The notes under the pieces are model-generated. The model was not told the DNA's origin. It saw only the letters and a program-made list of their open reading frames with translations, and did not search any database. A stretch of 64,000 bases of DNA from Epiperipatus broadwayi (Eukaryota > Onychophora > Udeonychophora > Euonychophora > Peripatidae), in the NCBI GenBank assembly GCA_028023455.1, contig JAQFVV010000013.1:8338411-8402410 (forward strand), read 5' to 3'. A program made the position numbers and the translations under genes. This document shows, one piece after another, positions 20,436 through 32,108 of the stretch (position 1 is its first letter; each line of letters opens with the position of its first letter).

Positions 20436-20770
20436 TTATTTTGCGTAGTTTTTCCATGTGTAACGTGGAGAAATGGTGCCACCCACATAGTGGGCTAAAA
20501 TCTTGGTGTAGCAGATGACGTGGCAATCAGCACTACCTAGGTTTTTGGTAGTGGCTGGTAGCAGAAAAGGTAAGCTACATGGCTTACACATTGCAACCAG
20601 CGCCATCAGGCAGGCAGTTTTGCTGCCAGCTGGCTTGTGGAAGCTTCCTGTGCATACGCATGGTGAACAGCGCCACCTAACTGCTGGAACAGGCATTTCT
20701 GCTTTTTGGCTCCTATTCTGGATATTTGTGTTTACACAGAAACAGTGCCTCTAGCAGCTGGGGTACAGCT
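20436..20770. other. GC-rich island, unclassified, possibly a SINE or element fragment
   Basis: This ~330-bp block is markedly richer in G and C than its surroundings and contains recurring words (AGCGCCA twice, GGTGCCACC, GGCAATCAGCAC) and a small palindrome, GGCAGTTTTGCTGCC. Both strands have open frames of 79-86 codons with no recognised motif; these look like a by-product of composition. It may be a short interspersed element. I see no tRNA-type A/B boxes that I would defend. Confidence 0.4.
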
Positions 20771-21104
20771 AACCAAACAGTACCATTGTTACCTATCAAG
20801 TATATTTTACTTAAATTATATTGCTCAGCTATGACTTGAGCTATTGTTATTTTTATTTCCTTAAACTCAACTTTTGTTAAATGAGATAATTTAACTAAGT
20901 TTGAAATTCAGATAAATTTGCCAATGTCAAACCAATACCTCCATTGAGTGTAGTTGGTTAAATAAGTATTTCAAATATTCTTGTTAAAACCTTAGATAGT
21001 TTGTTAGTGAGGCCAGAACATGTTACCTATATACCATCTGACCAAATAATGTAACAGCGCTTATATTTGGCAAATAGGTTCAACTTTATTGTAAATAAAC
21101 TATT

Positions 21105-22222
21105 GATTTTAAGCCAATAAACTTCACATGATCACCCTTCTTATGCTTGCTTTTTATTAAAGCAGGCAAAACTGTCTATACGTATTGCCACTCAGTGCAA
21201 GCTAGAGTAATCAATGGATGCCAGAAGGCTTGTGCATAAAATCCCCATCTCATGCCTACTCATCCAATATCCCCAGACTAGTTTCTGGTCTTCATCAGTG
21301 AGGAGTCTTGGATCTGAGAGCACCACACCTAGATTTTTAGGATCTAATGCACCCCTCCAGCAGCCACCTTTTATCTCTACTTCAAGTACAAAACTATGAG
21401 ATTTAAATTGAAAACACTATATTTTCAATCCAAGCTCTTCAGTTTATATAGTCATATCGGTCTAAACTCAGTTCAATACCTATACATTTTGGTGTCTTTG
21501 GTTCTTTAATAACAATAGACACCACTATCCTATTAGTCAGGATTGGTTTTAAGCCAATAAACATCACATCACTATTTCTTATGCTTGCTTTTAATTGTTA
21601 TTAAAACAGGCAAAACTCTCTATATGTATTGCCACCCAGTGCAAGCCAGAGTATTCAGTGGATGCCAGAAAGCTTGTCATAAAATCCCCATCTAGTGTGA
21701 TTTTATGCAAAAGTCTTCTGGCATCCATTGATTACTCTGGTCTGCACTGGGTGGCAATACGTACAGAGTTTTGCCTGTTTTAATAAAGTTATAAGCAAGC
21801 ATAAGGGTGATCATGTGATGTTTATTGGCTTAAAACCAATTCTGCTTAATGGGATAGTTGTGATTGTGGTTATTAAAAAACCAAAGTCACCAAAATGTAT
21901 AGGTACTGAACTGAGTTCAAACCTATATGGCTATATAAGCTGATGAGCTTGAATTGAATATATTAGTGTTTTCAGTTTAAGACAGTTTTGTAGTTAAGTA
22001 GGGATAAAAGGTGGCTGTTGGAGGGTTGCATTAGATCCTAAGATCTAGATGCAGTGCTCAGATCCAAGGCCCCTCACCGACAAAGGCCACAAGCTAGAAA
22101 CTAGTCTGGAGATATTGGATGAATAGGCTCTAGATGGGATTTTATGCACAAGCCTTCTGGCATCCATTGATTACTCGGCTTGCACTGAGTGGCAATACAT
22201 ATAGAGAGTTTTGCCTGTTTTA
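21105..22222. mobile_element. Foldback structure of ~1.1 kb with repeated internal modules
   Basis: The region is a large imperfect palindrome centred near 21690. A terminal module P (CAGGCAAAACTGTCTATACG, then ATTGCCACTCAGTGCAAGC, then GGATGCCAGAAGGCTTGTGC) occurs at 21163, again at 21607, inverted near 21725-21780 and inverted at 22130-22222. A second module Q (AAGCCAATAAACATCACATG, then ATCACC and ATGCTTGC) precedes P at 21110 and 21552, and is inverted at 21795-21840. The interior arms (21250-21540 and 21845-22120) also match in inverse. The layout is Q-P-X-Q-P, then P'-Q'-X'-P'. No coding capacity. This is a foldback or dimeric MITE-like element; I saw no clear target duplication. Confidence 0.85.
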
Positions 22223-22956
22223 AATAAACTATTGTTTATGTTGCTTTATAAAATATTAATAAATGTATTTGTTTATTATTTAAAATTGAGTTTCTGTTTT
22301 TCTACATGTGATTTGTCTTGAGTTCACAATTTTACCAATTCTGATTTCTAAAAGAAATCTGGATAGCAGATCCAATTCTCAATGTTTTCAAATGGTGAAA
22401 ATTATTTTTTTATAAAGGTTTCAATTCCAAAAATTGAAATTGTCATAAAGAGAGATTTATTTGATACGGCTTAAGATTATTTAGACTATTTTTCCAGACT
22501 GCACACTGTTAATTTGTCTATTTAAAAATAAAAGATACAACAAGCATTTTTGATTATGTGAATGGCGTTGTTGATGGGGATAGTAGAAAGACATAAAAAG
22601 TTTCATTTTCTTTCTTCTATTTTGAGTGGTATCCTGGATAAAAGACTACGACTATTTGTTTAGCAAATTAAATATCTCTTTGGGTAACTATTATTATTGT
22701 TACAAGATATTAGGAAGCATTAGCTTATAAGAAAAGCATATGTCTCCTATGGACTACCAGGATGTTAGTTATTTTATTGGTAATACAATATTATAGTACA
22801 ACTTCTAAAAATTATAAAGAACCCTGTGATCATTATTATTATAATATCAATTCATTTGTTTAGATTATGATAATGTAGGTGACAAAAGAAATTTGTGATT
22901 ATTTTTCATGTGCCATTAAAAAGGTATCTTATATTTTACTCTGCAAGAGTAGAGTA

Positions 22957-22964
22957 GCCTAGAT
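22957..22964. repeat. 8-bp target-site duplication GCCTAGAT, left
   Basis: Identical to 23440-23447, flanking the hAT-type MITE. Confidence 0.92.
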
Positions 22965-23439
22965 CAGTGGTCTTCAACCTTTTCACACCTGCGGACCAGT
23001 AAAAAGGATAAGGTTCCGCGGACCAGCAAAAATAAGGATAAGATTTTGGCAGACCGGCAGAAGTCTATAGATAAATTTTCTTAAAGATAAGCATAATTGT
23101 TATAACTGATCAAAACAACAATGTTAAATATATAAGATAAAGTTTTATATATATATGGAATTTATATAATAAAAAACCTTTTTTAAATTTTTTTTTAGAA
23201 AAGTAATAAAAAATTTAATTCTACCTTCCCCTCCCCCCATAAACATCTGTGATAACTAAAAAAACAAATTAATTTATGAATGATTGATTAGATTTTGTTT
23301 TCGTTCTTTTTTTTTTAATTGGGTAAAAATGAGATGAAAAAATAAATAAAAATTGGCTATATTAATTAAAAGTTTAAACTCTTATTATTACAAACTTTTT
23401 ACTGCCCGTCTAGCACGCGGACCTGCAGAAAGAACACTG
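22965..23439. mobile_element. hAT-type MITE, 475 bp, with perfect 8-bp target duplication
   Basis: The element starts CAGTGGTCTTCAACC and ends, read inversely, CAGTGTTCTTTCTGCAGG. Both ends continue into a shared inverted motif, CTGCGGACC versus GCAGGTCCGCG. Immediately outside lie identical 8-mers, GCCTAGAT, at 22957-22964 and 23440-23447. CAGTG-type imperfect inverted ends with an 8-bp duplication are the signature of hAT transposons. The interior is AT-rich and non-coding, so it would depend on a transposase encoded elsewhere. Confidence 0.93.
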
Positions 23440-23447
23440 GCCTAGAT
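23440..23447. repeat. 8-bp target-site duplication GCCTAGAT, right
   Basis: Identical to 22957-22964, flanking the hAT-type MITE. Confidence 0.92.
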
Positions 23448-25990
23448 CATGCTATTATACAATTTGGTGATTAATAAGTTATGATCAAGATATTCAAAAA
23501 TTCATAAAAAATATTATTCAAAGTGCAATATTATTATTTTTATTCAAGGAATATATTTTGATCAAAGGATATTTGTGTCGTAAAAATGTAACATAGGAAA
23601 GAGTGAATTTTTTTTCTTTCTTTCTAGTTTAATTTATTTACGTACTGTATAATTATGCATTTTTATTATTGCCTTAAAAATTTCCCTTTTCATAATGTCT
23701 CTGGAGTAATCTTTTTATGTAAATATGTAACCACCATTGAGTAAAGCTCATAAGATACATTTAGTGTGATTCATAATAAGTCTCTCCTATCGCCACATTT
23801 AATGAGTTTGGTTTTTTGAGATGATTTTTCTACAAATTTTTTTTATCCACCAACATCTCTTTTTAGGTTACAATATTGTACCAGTCGAAATTGTATGTTA
23901 ATTCAACATGATTCACAGCCTGGGTAAAAGTACCATGAATCCAATCGTACACAAGATCAATGATAAAGAATACTTATGTATTCTGCCCTGTTTCTCCACT
24001 CTCTAAATCTGCCACCTAATTAACATTTTTGAGGCAAGCAATTAATCTTTTCCACACTCTGGTCCACTAGCATCAATGGTGGAGCATGAGGCTCAACTAA
24101 TTCGAATGAGACAATTCTAATATTAATTCTAATTAGACCTATCCAGTAACTTAAATATAGGAATGGTATGTGTGTGACCTTGAGTCATCAGATAGCAGCA
24201 CAATAATTAATTAGAAAAGCTAATTTTAGAATGAAATGAATAGAGACGAACCACAGGTAGCTTGAATTCACATATTTAATACAATATTCATATAATTTAT
24301 CTAATGTCGCTCTGTTTTTATTCATAAATTAGTTAACATAAATTTCTATTCTGTCATTAATTATGCTTCTAGTAAGGGAGCGGTATAGTTCATATGCCAA
24401 TTTAACAAATGTAAATGATTAGAGTTTATGGAAGACGCCCACTCAAGTCTGAGATAAACAAAGATTAAACAGTCCCACTTTAAATCTAAATTTATGACCG
24501 GTGAAATTATTTTTAAGAGAGAAATAATTAACTTATATTTTAGGAATTGGTCTTGAAGAGAGTGACCCGTTTAAAATATAAATGGATAGTGATATTTGCA
24601 ATAAATATTTTAAGATTGTAAAACAAATAAATTAATCAGATCATAGTCAATCCATCATGATGTGCTCAGGATAATAGAAAGTGGACAACCCCAGCATTTG
24701 ACATTACATTACCAGCATAGACTCAATTCACTTGCCCTGTTTCAGTGATGCCAAGAATTAAAACGAAAGGTCTGCGCCATTAGCAAACTTAAAATATTTC
24801 AGGTGAAAGGATGGGAATCGCCAAGGTTAGCTAAGCCTAGCTTGCCCCAGTTCTTCCCATTTTGTCTTTCATATCCTGACAAGATTTAGCAATCACCAAG
24901 AACAAAAACCAGCGATCAAGCAAAATGCTGGCAAGGCAAAATACAAGTACTGGAAAATACATTTTTAGAATTTAAATATAGAATTGTACTGAGCTATTAA
25001 AGATTATATAAATATTATACGGATTGACCAAGATCGGATCAACAATAAAATAAGCATTATTTATTATTACGAATATCATTTTATGAGCGACACGTCTCTC
25101 CCTTCAACACAAAATCCCACTAATATTTCAGTTAGCATTTTATTACTCTCTTTTACTATTTAGCACAAATATATTTTTTAAACCCCCTCCCTTTCACTCT
25201 TTAAAAATGAGATAATATAATGCTTGAATCTAGCGTCTCCCCCACAACTAAACTGTGTATGCAGAAATATTTCAAAAACACATAATAAATGGTTTCATCT
25301 CGACAAACAAAGGCGGCTCCAAGTATTAATCATTCAGAGCTAGAGAGTTATTCATTTTATTTACTGACAAACATTGGTTGGGAAATAGGAAGCAAAATAT
25401 TTAATTAGATAAAGCTTTTGTCGAGATGGAACAAATTGGCATATATTCATTTCATTTAAGTAAATAATATTTTCTAAACCGCATTAAAAGAAAGTTTAGC
25501 ATTAAGAGTCATATCTTAAAGACAGATAGAATGAGAGCAAAGACATTAGATTTAAAGTGATATCAAGTAAAATTTACAGAAATTTAGTTAAATAGTTATA
25601 TTACATTAAGGGGATTTCATTTTAAAATAGCAAAAATTACATTATCAGGTGAATTGGAGTTTCTGAAGAATAAATTAGGTGGTTAGAAATAAACAAATTG
25701 GGAACATATTACCTAATTTATTCTGAATCCTTGTGGAAGTTTGGATCCCATGATGAAATATGAATTTCCGCACAGGCATAGCTAGCTACGTTTTTAATAC
25801 GAGAGTTCAACAGTTCATAATTACACATTTAGATGAGTTTCTCCAGCTTATGGTATTTTGGCAATCATATTTAAGACAGTGGGGAGACGAGCAGGTTAAA
25901 AGCCATCTACTCAACTACCATGCTTCCAGAGATCTCTATAATTATTTAAAAATTTGACCGACGTGGATTTGCCATGCACTCACTGACAAA
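23448..25990. other. Intergenic, unclassified
   Basis: No gene is supported. From about 24650 to 25990 the composition is somewhat less AT-biased and there are longer unique words, but I recognise no family. The frame 25760-25957 (65 codons, starting MNFRTGIASY) has balanced composition but no known motif, and it ends just before the promoter-like site at 25998. I would not call it a gene. Confidence 0.45.
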
Positions 25991-25997
25991 AACTATG

Positions 25998-26060
25998 ATT
26001 GGCTGACCTCTTGTTCTCCTGGGCTATTTATACCCTTTTCCGACTATTTTTGGGAAATTT
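25998..26060 (+). promoter_or_regulatory. Candidate core promoter (CCAAT-type and TATA boxes)
   Basis: An inverted CCAAT core (ATTGG, 25998-26002) is followed about 25 bp later by CTATTTATAC (26024-26033), in a locally GC-richer setting (TGTTCTCCTGGGC). The order and spacing fit a conventional RNA polymerase II promoter or the U3 part of an LTR with a start near 26055-26065. No ORF worth calling follows within 1 kb, so it may be a dead LTR or the promoter of a non-coding transcript. Motif-based only. Confidence 0.3.
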
Positions 26061-27200
26061 TCATTTTCATTTGCTCAAGGCTAAGTTGAAATTCTGGTGA
26101 CCGCAATTATCGACCTAAAGTATATTTGCATGTATTCTTGAGATCCACTTTCCTGATAAACCCAATGATTTTATTATTTCAAATCTATATTTAATTAAAT
26201 TTAGATTTGAAGAATTTATGTTTCAAATCTCTTTTCGATTTTAATTTTACTTTAATTAGAAAATTACATTACTCTTTAGTTAATGGATTTCCTTTTGTTT
26301 GACAACACGTAATGTTAGTAGGGTTTATCACGAAAGCAAATCTCCAGAATAAAATACTTAAAAAAAATAGCATATTAAAATTTATTTATTGATTTTTATA
26401 AAAGTTTCCATCTGTAAGTATATATATATATGTATTCGCGCATATATATATATCTCTGGGCTCCTCCAATATTTATAATAAAAACATTTTAAATAGAAAA
26501 TTGATATTTTTAATCATTTATTTGCTGGACTAAAATTTAAATGTATCTAAAATGGCAGATGTAAAGTTTTATAAACATCATAACACACGTGGATCTGGTT
26601 TGATCCTAGTCTAGCAATTTAGAAAGAAGTGAAGCATGTATCTGGCCTACAGATCCATTGCTTCAATATATATATTGCAACCAATTCGTTACATAGCTGC
26701 ACTAGAAAAAAAAATTATAATAGTTGGCAGCATATTCCTCAAGTTTGAGAATTAAAAAAAATTTTTAATGATGGAGAAAATAATATTTAAATTTTTTTAG
26801 ATCTATTTTTATTAAAGTCATTATTTAACTCAATCATTGTAAAAATATGTTTTTTAAAAAAAAATAAAAGGGAAGAGCAAAAATGGGATTTTAATAATTT
26901 TGTAAATTTCAATATATCGGAGTTGTTTTCCTTTATTTATCTCTATTTAATGAAATGAAAAAAAAATCAAATCAATGCAATTAACAGATTATCTTATTGT
27001 TGTTGTTTTTGAAAGATTTGATTTTTAATTAAAAAGATATGTCAAGAATTTTATGTTGTTGCATTCTTGGTCTTAACTTCTTTTTAAATTATGATTAAGG
27101 AGACAATTATTTGAAAACTGTAGTTATGAAATTTTATTTAATTGGGTGACATGAAAATGTAAGAGACAGATTGTAATTTGCTTTGTGGATAAGATTGTTC
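26061..27200. other. AT-rich intergenic stretch
   Basis: Nothing recognisable. There is a short TATATA run near 26420-26450, otherwise A/T homopolymers and no ORF of interest. Confidence 0.6.
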
Positions 27201-27206
27201 TAAAAA

Positions 27207-27585
27207 AATATGTGGGAGTGTGAATTAGTAACTATACCTAAGTGTCTGGAGAGAGGTTATTGTTAATTTAACTGTTGAAGGGATCAGTCAAATCTTAATT
27301 TTGCTGTTGAAACAGATAGAAATTATTCCTAACTTAGCTGTTGAAGAGAGAACAGACCAAGCTTAATCCAGCTGATACCAACCTATTGAATAAAATAGTT
27401 GTTTTTTGTATCTAGCTTTAGCATACTATGAGTTGAGCACTAAAAATGGTTTGTACAATAAAAACTATGTGCTAAGTCCAGCTAAAAGCTAGCCATCACT
27501 TTCCTCCATGTAACCTTTGTTCACTGGAAGAAAATGTAGGGAAGCTAAAAACCTCTTTTAGAATTCTGCAGTCTAGTCTTCAACC
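27207..27585 (+). other. Unclassified leader-like segment upstream of a short ORF
   Basis: From TGGGAGTGTGAATTAG at 27207 to the ATG at 27586 the sequence is less AT-biased and shows a recurring CTGTTGAA word (27264, 27303, 27350, spaced about 40-48 bp). With the 54-codon ORF that follows it looks like the remains of a transcribed unit, perhaps an LTR plus a gag start, but neither LTR ends nor a target duplication were found. Confidence 0.2.
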
Positions 27586-27750
27586 ATGAGCAATGAGTCT
27601 CTGTCTACATCTGTCTCACACCTGGAAATTCAAGAGAAAAACCAAATGGACATAAATTACTATTTTCATTTACCTGAAATTGCTATAGACCTAGGAAAAG
27701 ACAAATTTAAACAAGCCTGTTTAGAAGCCTTCAAGAAGAAACTCCATTAG
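27586..27750 (+). CDS. Short ORF of 54 aa, unknown
   Basis: ATG at 27586, in the context ACCATGAG, to TAG at 27748. The product begins MSNESLSTSVSHLEIQEK and has a mixed, non-low-complexity composition with an acidic start and a basic Lys-rich end (FKKKLH). I recognise no family. After the stop the sequence stays purine-rich to about 27800, so it may be the opening of a longer broken frame, for example a retroelement gag. It could equally be a chance ORF. No splice or polyadenylation signal supports it as a gene. Confidence 0.2.
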   Translation: MSNESLSTSVSHLEIQEKNQMDINYYFHLPEIAIDLGKDKFKQACLEAFKKKLH

Positions 27751-30700
27751 AAAAAACTGAAATTGCAATTGGAAAGGCCTTTATAAACCAGAGCCATGGC
27801 TATAGGTATTATTTTTTTGATTATGTGTGCACACTATTTTTTTATTAATAGAAAATTCGTTTTCATAAATGTAATAATTTTTTTTTCTCTAAATTTGCCC
27901 ACTGGGTAGAATCAAAGATTGCTATCTTTGATTTTGTTGAACATGTTTACCAATCTCTTAAAAGTTTTAAAGAAAAAACTAAATGAATTTAAAGTTAATC
28001 CATGTATAAACATTCATTAGTTGGTTAATGTAATTTTGTAAAAATGTATTTTTTTTGATGAAATGAATGTTTGAAATTATCTATCTTATCATTTTTTTAT
28101 TAATTAGATATTAAATAATTTTTTAAAAAAATATTCTTTCCAGTCTTAATTACTTTATTCTATACAATTCCTGTTTTATAAAGTGCAGTGTATGTGTGAC
28201 CTTATATCTTGACAGCTTATATTCTAAGATTTAATTTTTTTTCTTGATGATCCCAATAAAACCAGTTATTTATAAGTAGGGGAAACTCATGAATTGATTA
28301 AGATTATTTATAATAAGCTAATTTATTTCCCTCTTGCTCACAATAATAAATTAGTTCTTGCTTCCTGAGCTAGATATTTGTGCATAACAGCTATATGAGT
28401 TAGGGGGTGTATATTTAGTGTATGGGCATCCAGATGATGATGATGGTGGTGATTCCTGGGTTGGCACAAAGAGTATATTCTTCAAAGTCCATGCACTACC
28501 TTTTATTTAGTTTGCTCTTCATAAATTTTATTTTTTTTTACTTGAGGATAAAAATACAATTCCTCAGATTCCTCATGGTTTACACCCCAATTTTCTGGAC
28601 AGTTATCAATGGCTAACCAATTTAGGGTAGTTTATGCTCACCTACTGGTAACCATTATTCCAGGTATGATACCATATTTCCCTGTAGCATTATAATATAT
28701 ATTGTAACAATCACTCAATCTACCTTTGATCACAGAGTTCACCACCAGATAACTGTGTATCTGGAAAATGTTTACCATGATCAAAAGTGGATGATGATTT
28801 GCACTGACTAGACTCAGGGAGACAACAAGAACTCGTAAATATTGTTCAGACAATTGAGAAATAAAAGCACTAAGACAAACGTCAACAAAATAATTTGAAA
28901 CTAATTTGAAATTTTTATTAAATTTAAAAAAAAAATAAAGAAAATCTAGCAAACAGAATACGAAAGTTTGACCTAGATTTTTATAAGCATATTTATCAGA
29001 GTGCATGTGAGTTCTGCAAATATTAAAATGAATGATTCCCAATTGCACTAATAATTCTATATTTATTATTTAATATTGATCAACTCCACAAAATTATGGA
29101 GGAATAAAAACTTGTTATATGAAATACACAAGTGGCAACATATTCCTATCATGTTTATTGTAAATTATCTTACTGTCTCTCATATGAATAATCCACAAAT
29201 GCTAGAAACGTCATTGATTATATTATTATTATGTATATGTTTTATTTATGATAGAAATGGCATCGATCATACCTTGATTACATATATATTTGACTATAAC
29301 TGTAAACAACAATAACTTAATTGTTTATGTACATTTTGATGATCATTAATTACTTACTCGTCTCAATTCTAATATTGCATTAATATTGTTTAAATTATTA
29401 TGTGAAAAGTTATTTAATTAATATTGGCATTTTAAGACTGCACGTTATTACTGTACCTCTATATCTGTATCAGTTGCGACACTACCCTCGTATCATTACA
29501 AGATCCCCATAATGATAAATTATATAATTGTAAATAAGCAACGATACATCTTTTGCACGAATTGGTCAATATTATTAAAATTTATATATATATTATTCAA
29601 TAGTTCGAATCATTATTTAATTTAACCTTTAGTTTTATATAAATGTCATTATGGAATAATTCATTCTTCCTGGGTTACCTAAGACCATGCTCATCAAATA
29701 TAGTTTTATTTTATCATCAGTTCTGTGCTCAGTTAACTCATTTGTGCCATCCATCAATTCTTTTATTACTTAATCTGCACATCTTAATTGTTATTTAATT
29801 GTTAGTCTGTATCACTATCTAGTTGGTTAGTCATCAATAGTCTCAAGATACATCTTTCCCGTGTCTCCGGGATTGGAATGAATTAAATTCATCTGTATCA
29901 CCACAGATGTTGTTCATAGGGTTATAGATTTAGGGAATGGGCAAATAGGTTAGAATCCATGATTGCTCCTGACCCGTGTGTCTCAGGCGTGATTGGATTT
30001 GAGGTATTTTTGCTCAGATTCTGGGTCTCGTTGAATGAACATACAAATCCGACTGACACAACATAATATATGAACAGAAATAAATATCACCATTATACAG
30101 ACAATTGCTGCCTACTGTAATATACCAATCATACATTATGTTTCCTAACAGTTCATTTTATTTCATTTCAGATTCATTGCACACACATATATAAATCCTG
30201 GTGGGAGTTTTTTACAACAGCCAATTTATGCATAATATACATTTTAAATGCATGATTGGCATATATTTATGTACTGTCTTCACATATTTACATCGTAATA
30301 TAATCTTTATTTATATTCAAGTATATATATTATAGAAGCACAGACAGTCCATGGTCATCAATTTTTTTGCCTTAAATATAGTGTCACCAGCATATTTAAT
30401 ACTATAACAAAAATAAACAAAATTTTCAATAGTGCATTATTTAATAAGTGTTTTTAAAATTTAAATTTATTCAAAGAAATATATCAAAACTGATTATAAA
30501 AGCATTAACTTGAGCTGCTCATATGAATATATAAACATTTTATTTGTATTTATGTAGAAAAAAATTGGGGAACACAATACTATTAACTAGCTAATAGATC
30601 AAGCAATAATCATTGATGGGGCTAATTAGTTTTCTTTTACCTGCCATTTTCTTAATATAATTTTTCTAGAAATCATAATATTTAGAGATATTTCATTATC

Positions 30701-30793
30701 CTTTATTATTACTTAGCATACAGATTTTCTTGACAGCTTAAAGGCAACTAGAAATTCAACCAGGAGATAAAATCATCAGTGCCTCTCTTAAGT
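27751..30793. other. AT-rich intergenic stretch
   Basis: No gene is supported. The frames at 28422-28616, 28638-29048 (minus) and 29076-29315 are rich in Ile, Leu, Phe, Tyr and Asn, as expected from AT-rich noise, and carry no motif. Part of 28640-28860 and 29440-30030 is less biased, but I could not classify it. Confidence 0.55.
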
Positions 30794-30901
30794 CCTTCAA
30801 TTCTACTAAACATCACATGATCACCATTTCTCATGCTAGCACATAACTGTTATTACTCTGGTTGGCACTACTGTATGGAGAGTTTTTCCTTCAATTCTAC
30901 T
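30794..30901. repeat. 14-bp direct repeats around the small insertion
   Basis: CCTTCAATTCTACT occurs at 30794-30807 and 30888-30901, exactly abutting the foldback-family fragment. A 14-bp duplication is longer than the usual DNA-transposon sizes and would suit target-primed retroposition or a repair-linked insertion. Confidence 0.85.
30808..30887. mobile_element. 80-bp fragment of the 21-kb foldback family with 14-bp flanking repeats
   Basis: The insert begins AAACATCACATGATCACC and ATGCTAGC (module Q of the structure at 21105-22222), then passes into TTACTCTGG and TGGCACT and ends in GGAGAGTTTTT, which matches an inverted and shortened module P. It is bounded by identical 14-mers, CCTTCAATTCTACT, at 30794-30807 and 30888-30901. 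This shows the family is dispersed and that this copy arrived as a small insertion. Confidence 0.8.
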
Positions 30902-32100
30902 GTAACCATAGATTTGGAAGTCATTAATTATGTTTTATATCTTATGTTTATCCACATTTACATTGATAAATGATTGAAAAAAAAAAATGCAAAGACTTAT
31001 AGGTTGTCTCGAATCTGTTAGAGAGACTCCAACTACATCTGAGATCATAATCCAGCTACCTTTGGATCTGAAAAAAAAAATTATTTGGAACATCTTACAA
31101 ATTCATAATTATTCAATTGTAGATTTTTTTTTATTTGTTTAACATCCAAGTAATTACTTTGGATATTAAATTAAGTTAAGATGCGATCCAAGATTATTCT
31201 TAAATATCTTGGGGTAGAATTGTTTCAATCTATTGTTGCAAAAGATTATACAGTATTCAGATTAAAAGATGATTCCCGGTTTAGACAAAAAAAAATTGAG
31301 CATATTCGACTTGTTTTTGAAAAATTTCCGATCTTTTAATATTTTCATTGAAAGACTTATTTTTTAAATCAAAGCATTATCATTAACCTAAATGAATTTG
31401 CTGCATTGTTTTGGAAATACCATTGATGGATACGTTAAATAAAATGGAAAAAAGAACAGAATCCTAAGAAAAATTGTTCTGTAAAATTCTGTAATTATTA
31501 CAATTATCATTTATTGTCACTTGAATTTTTCTATTGTAGAATACTTTATCAAATAAATTAATACGTTTCATTTCATTTACAAATTTTAAAAACTTTTAGA
31601 AGACTTTCCAAACAGAATCATGAATAATGATTAGTGACCGTAGTGAATCGTTATTGCTAGACTCAAGAATTCACTTGATAAAAAATGGCTTCTTCACTTT
31701 CAAAGTACTATCAATTGTAATGGATTAAATCGATTATTCGAGCACTTTTAAAGTAAAACTATATTTTAAATTTATTTAATATGTATTTGTACTACTCTTT
31801 TAAGACTACGAATAAAAATAAAATAATTATAATGCACTTAGAAAAACTTAAAAAAAAAAAAAAAGTTGTTAATAAAATTACAGATATAAGAAAAAAGTAT
31901 GCATATAAATCAATTTAAGAATAAAAACAATGAAAGTCATAATTAAGCATTGCGACATTAGAAAATAAATTTTGCTAAAAGAATATTAAGTAATACTTAG
32001 AAACGCAAATATCAAATTATTTTTCATTAACTTAAAATCCCGTAAGCGTTACTCTTTTTTAAATATTAACTAATACTATACATCAACTTTTTTTTTAATA
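30902..32100. other. AT-rich DNA upstream of the MAO gene
   Basis: No gene or repeat recognised. A/T homopolymers at 30978, 31067 and 31850. It ends at the promoter-proximal motif cluster. Confidence 0.6.
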
Positions 32101-32108
32101 TAGTATGA

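Noticed and set aside
20436-20754. 79- and 86-codon ORFs on opposite strands
   Set aside because: Both arise from a GC-rich island where stops are rare; no motif in either, and they mirror each other.
21214-21943. Short ORFs inside the foldback structure
   Set aside because: They start and stop within inverted repeat modules and have no domain; the repeat explains them.
28638-29048. 136-codon minus-strand ORF
   Set aside because: Long for this background, but rich in Phe, Leu, Ile, Tyr and Ser with no family motif, no codon signal and no splice context. I treat it as chance.
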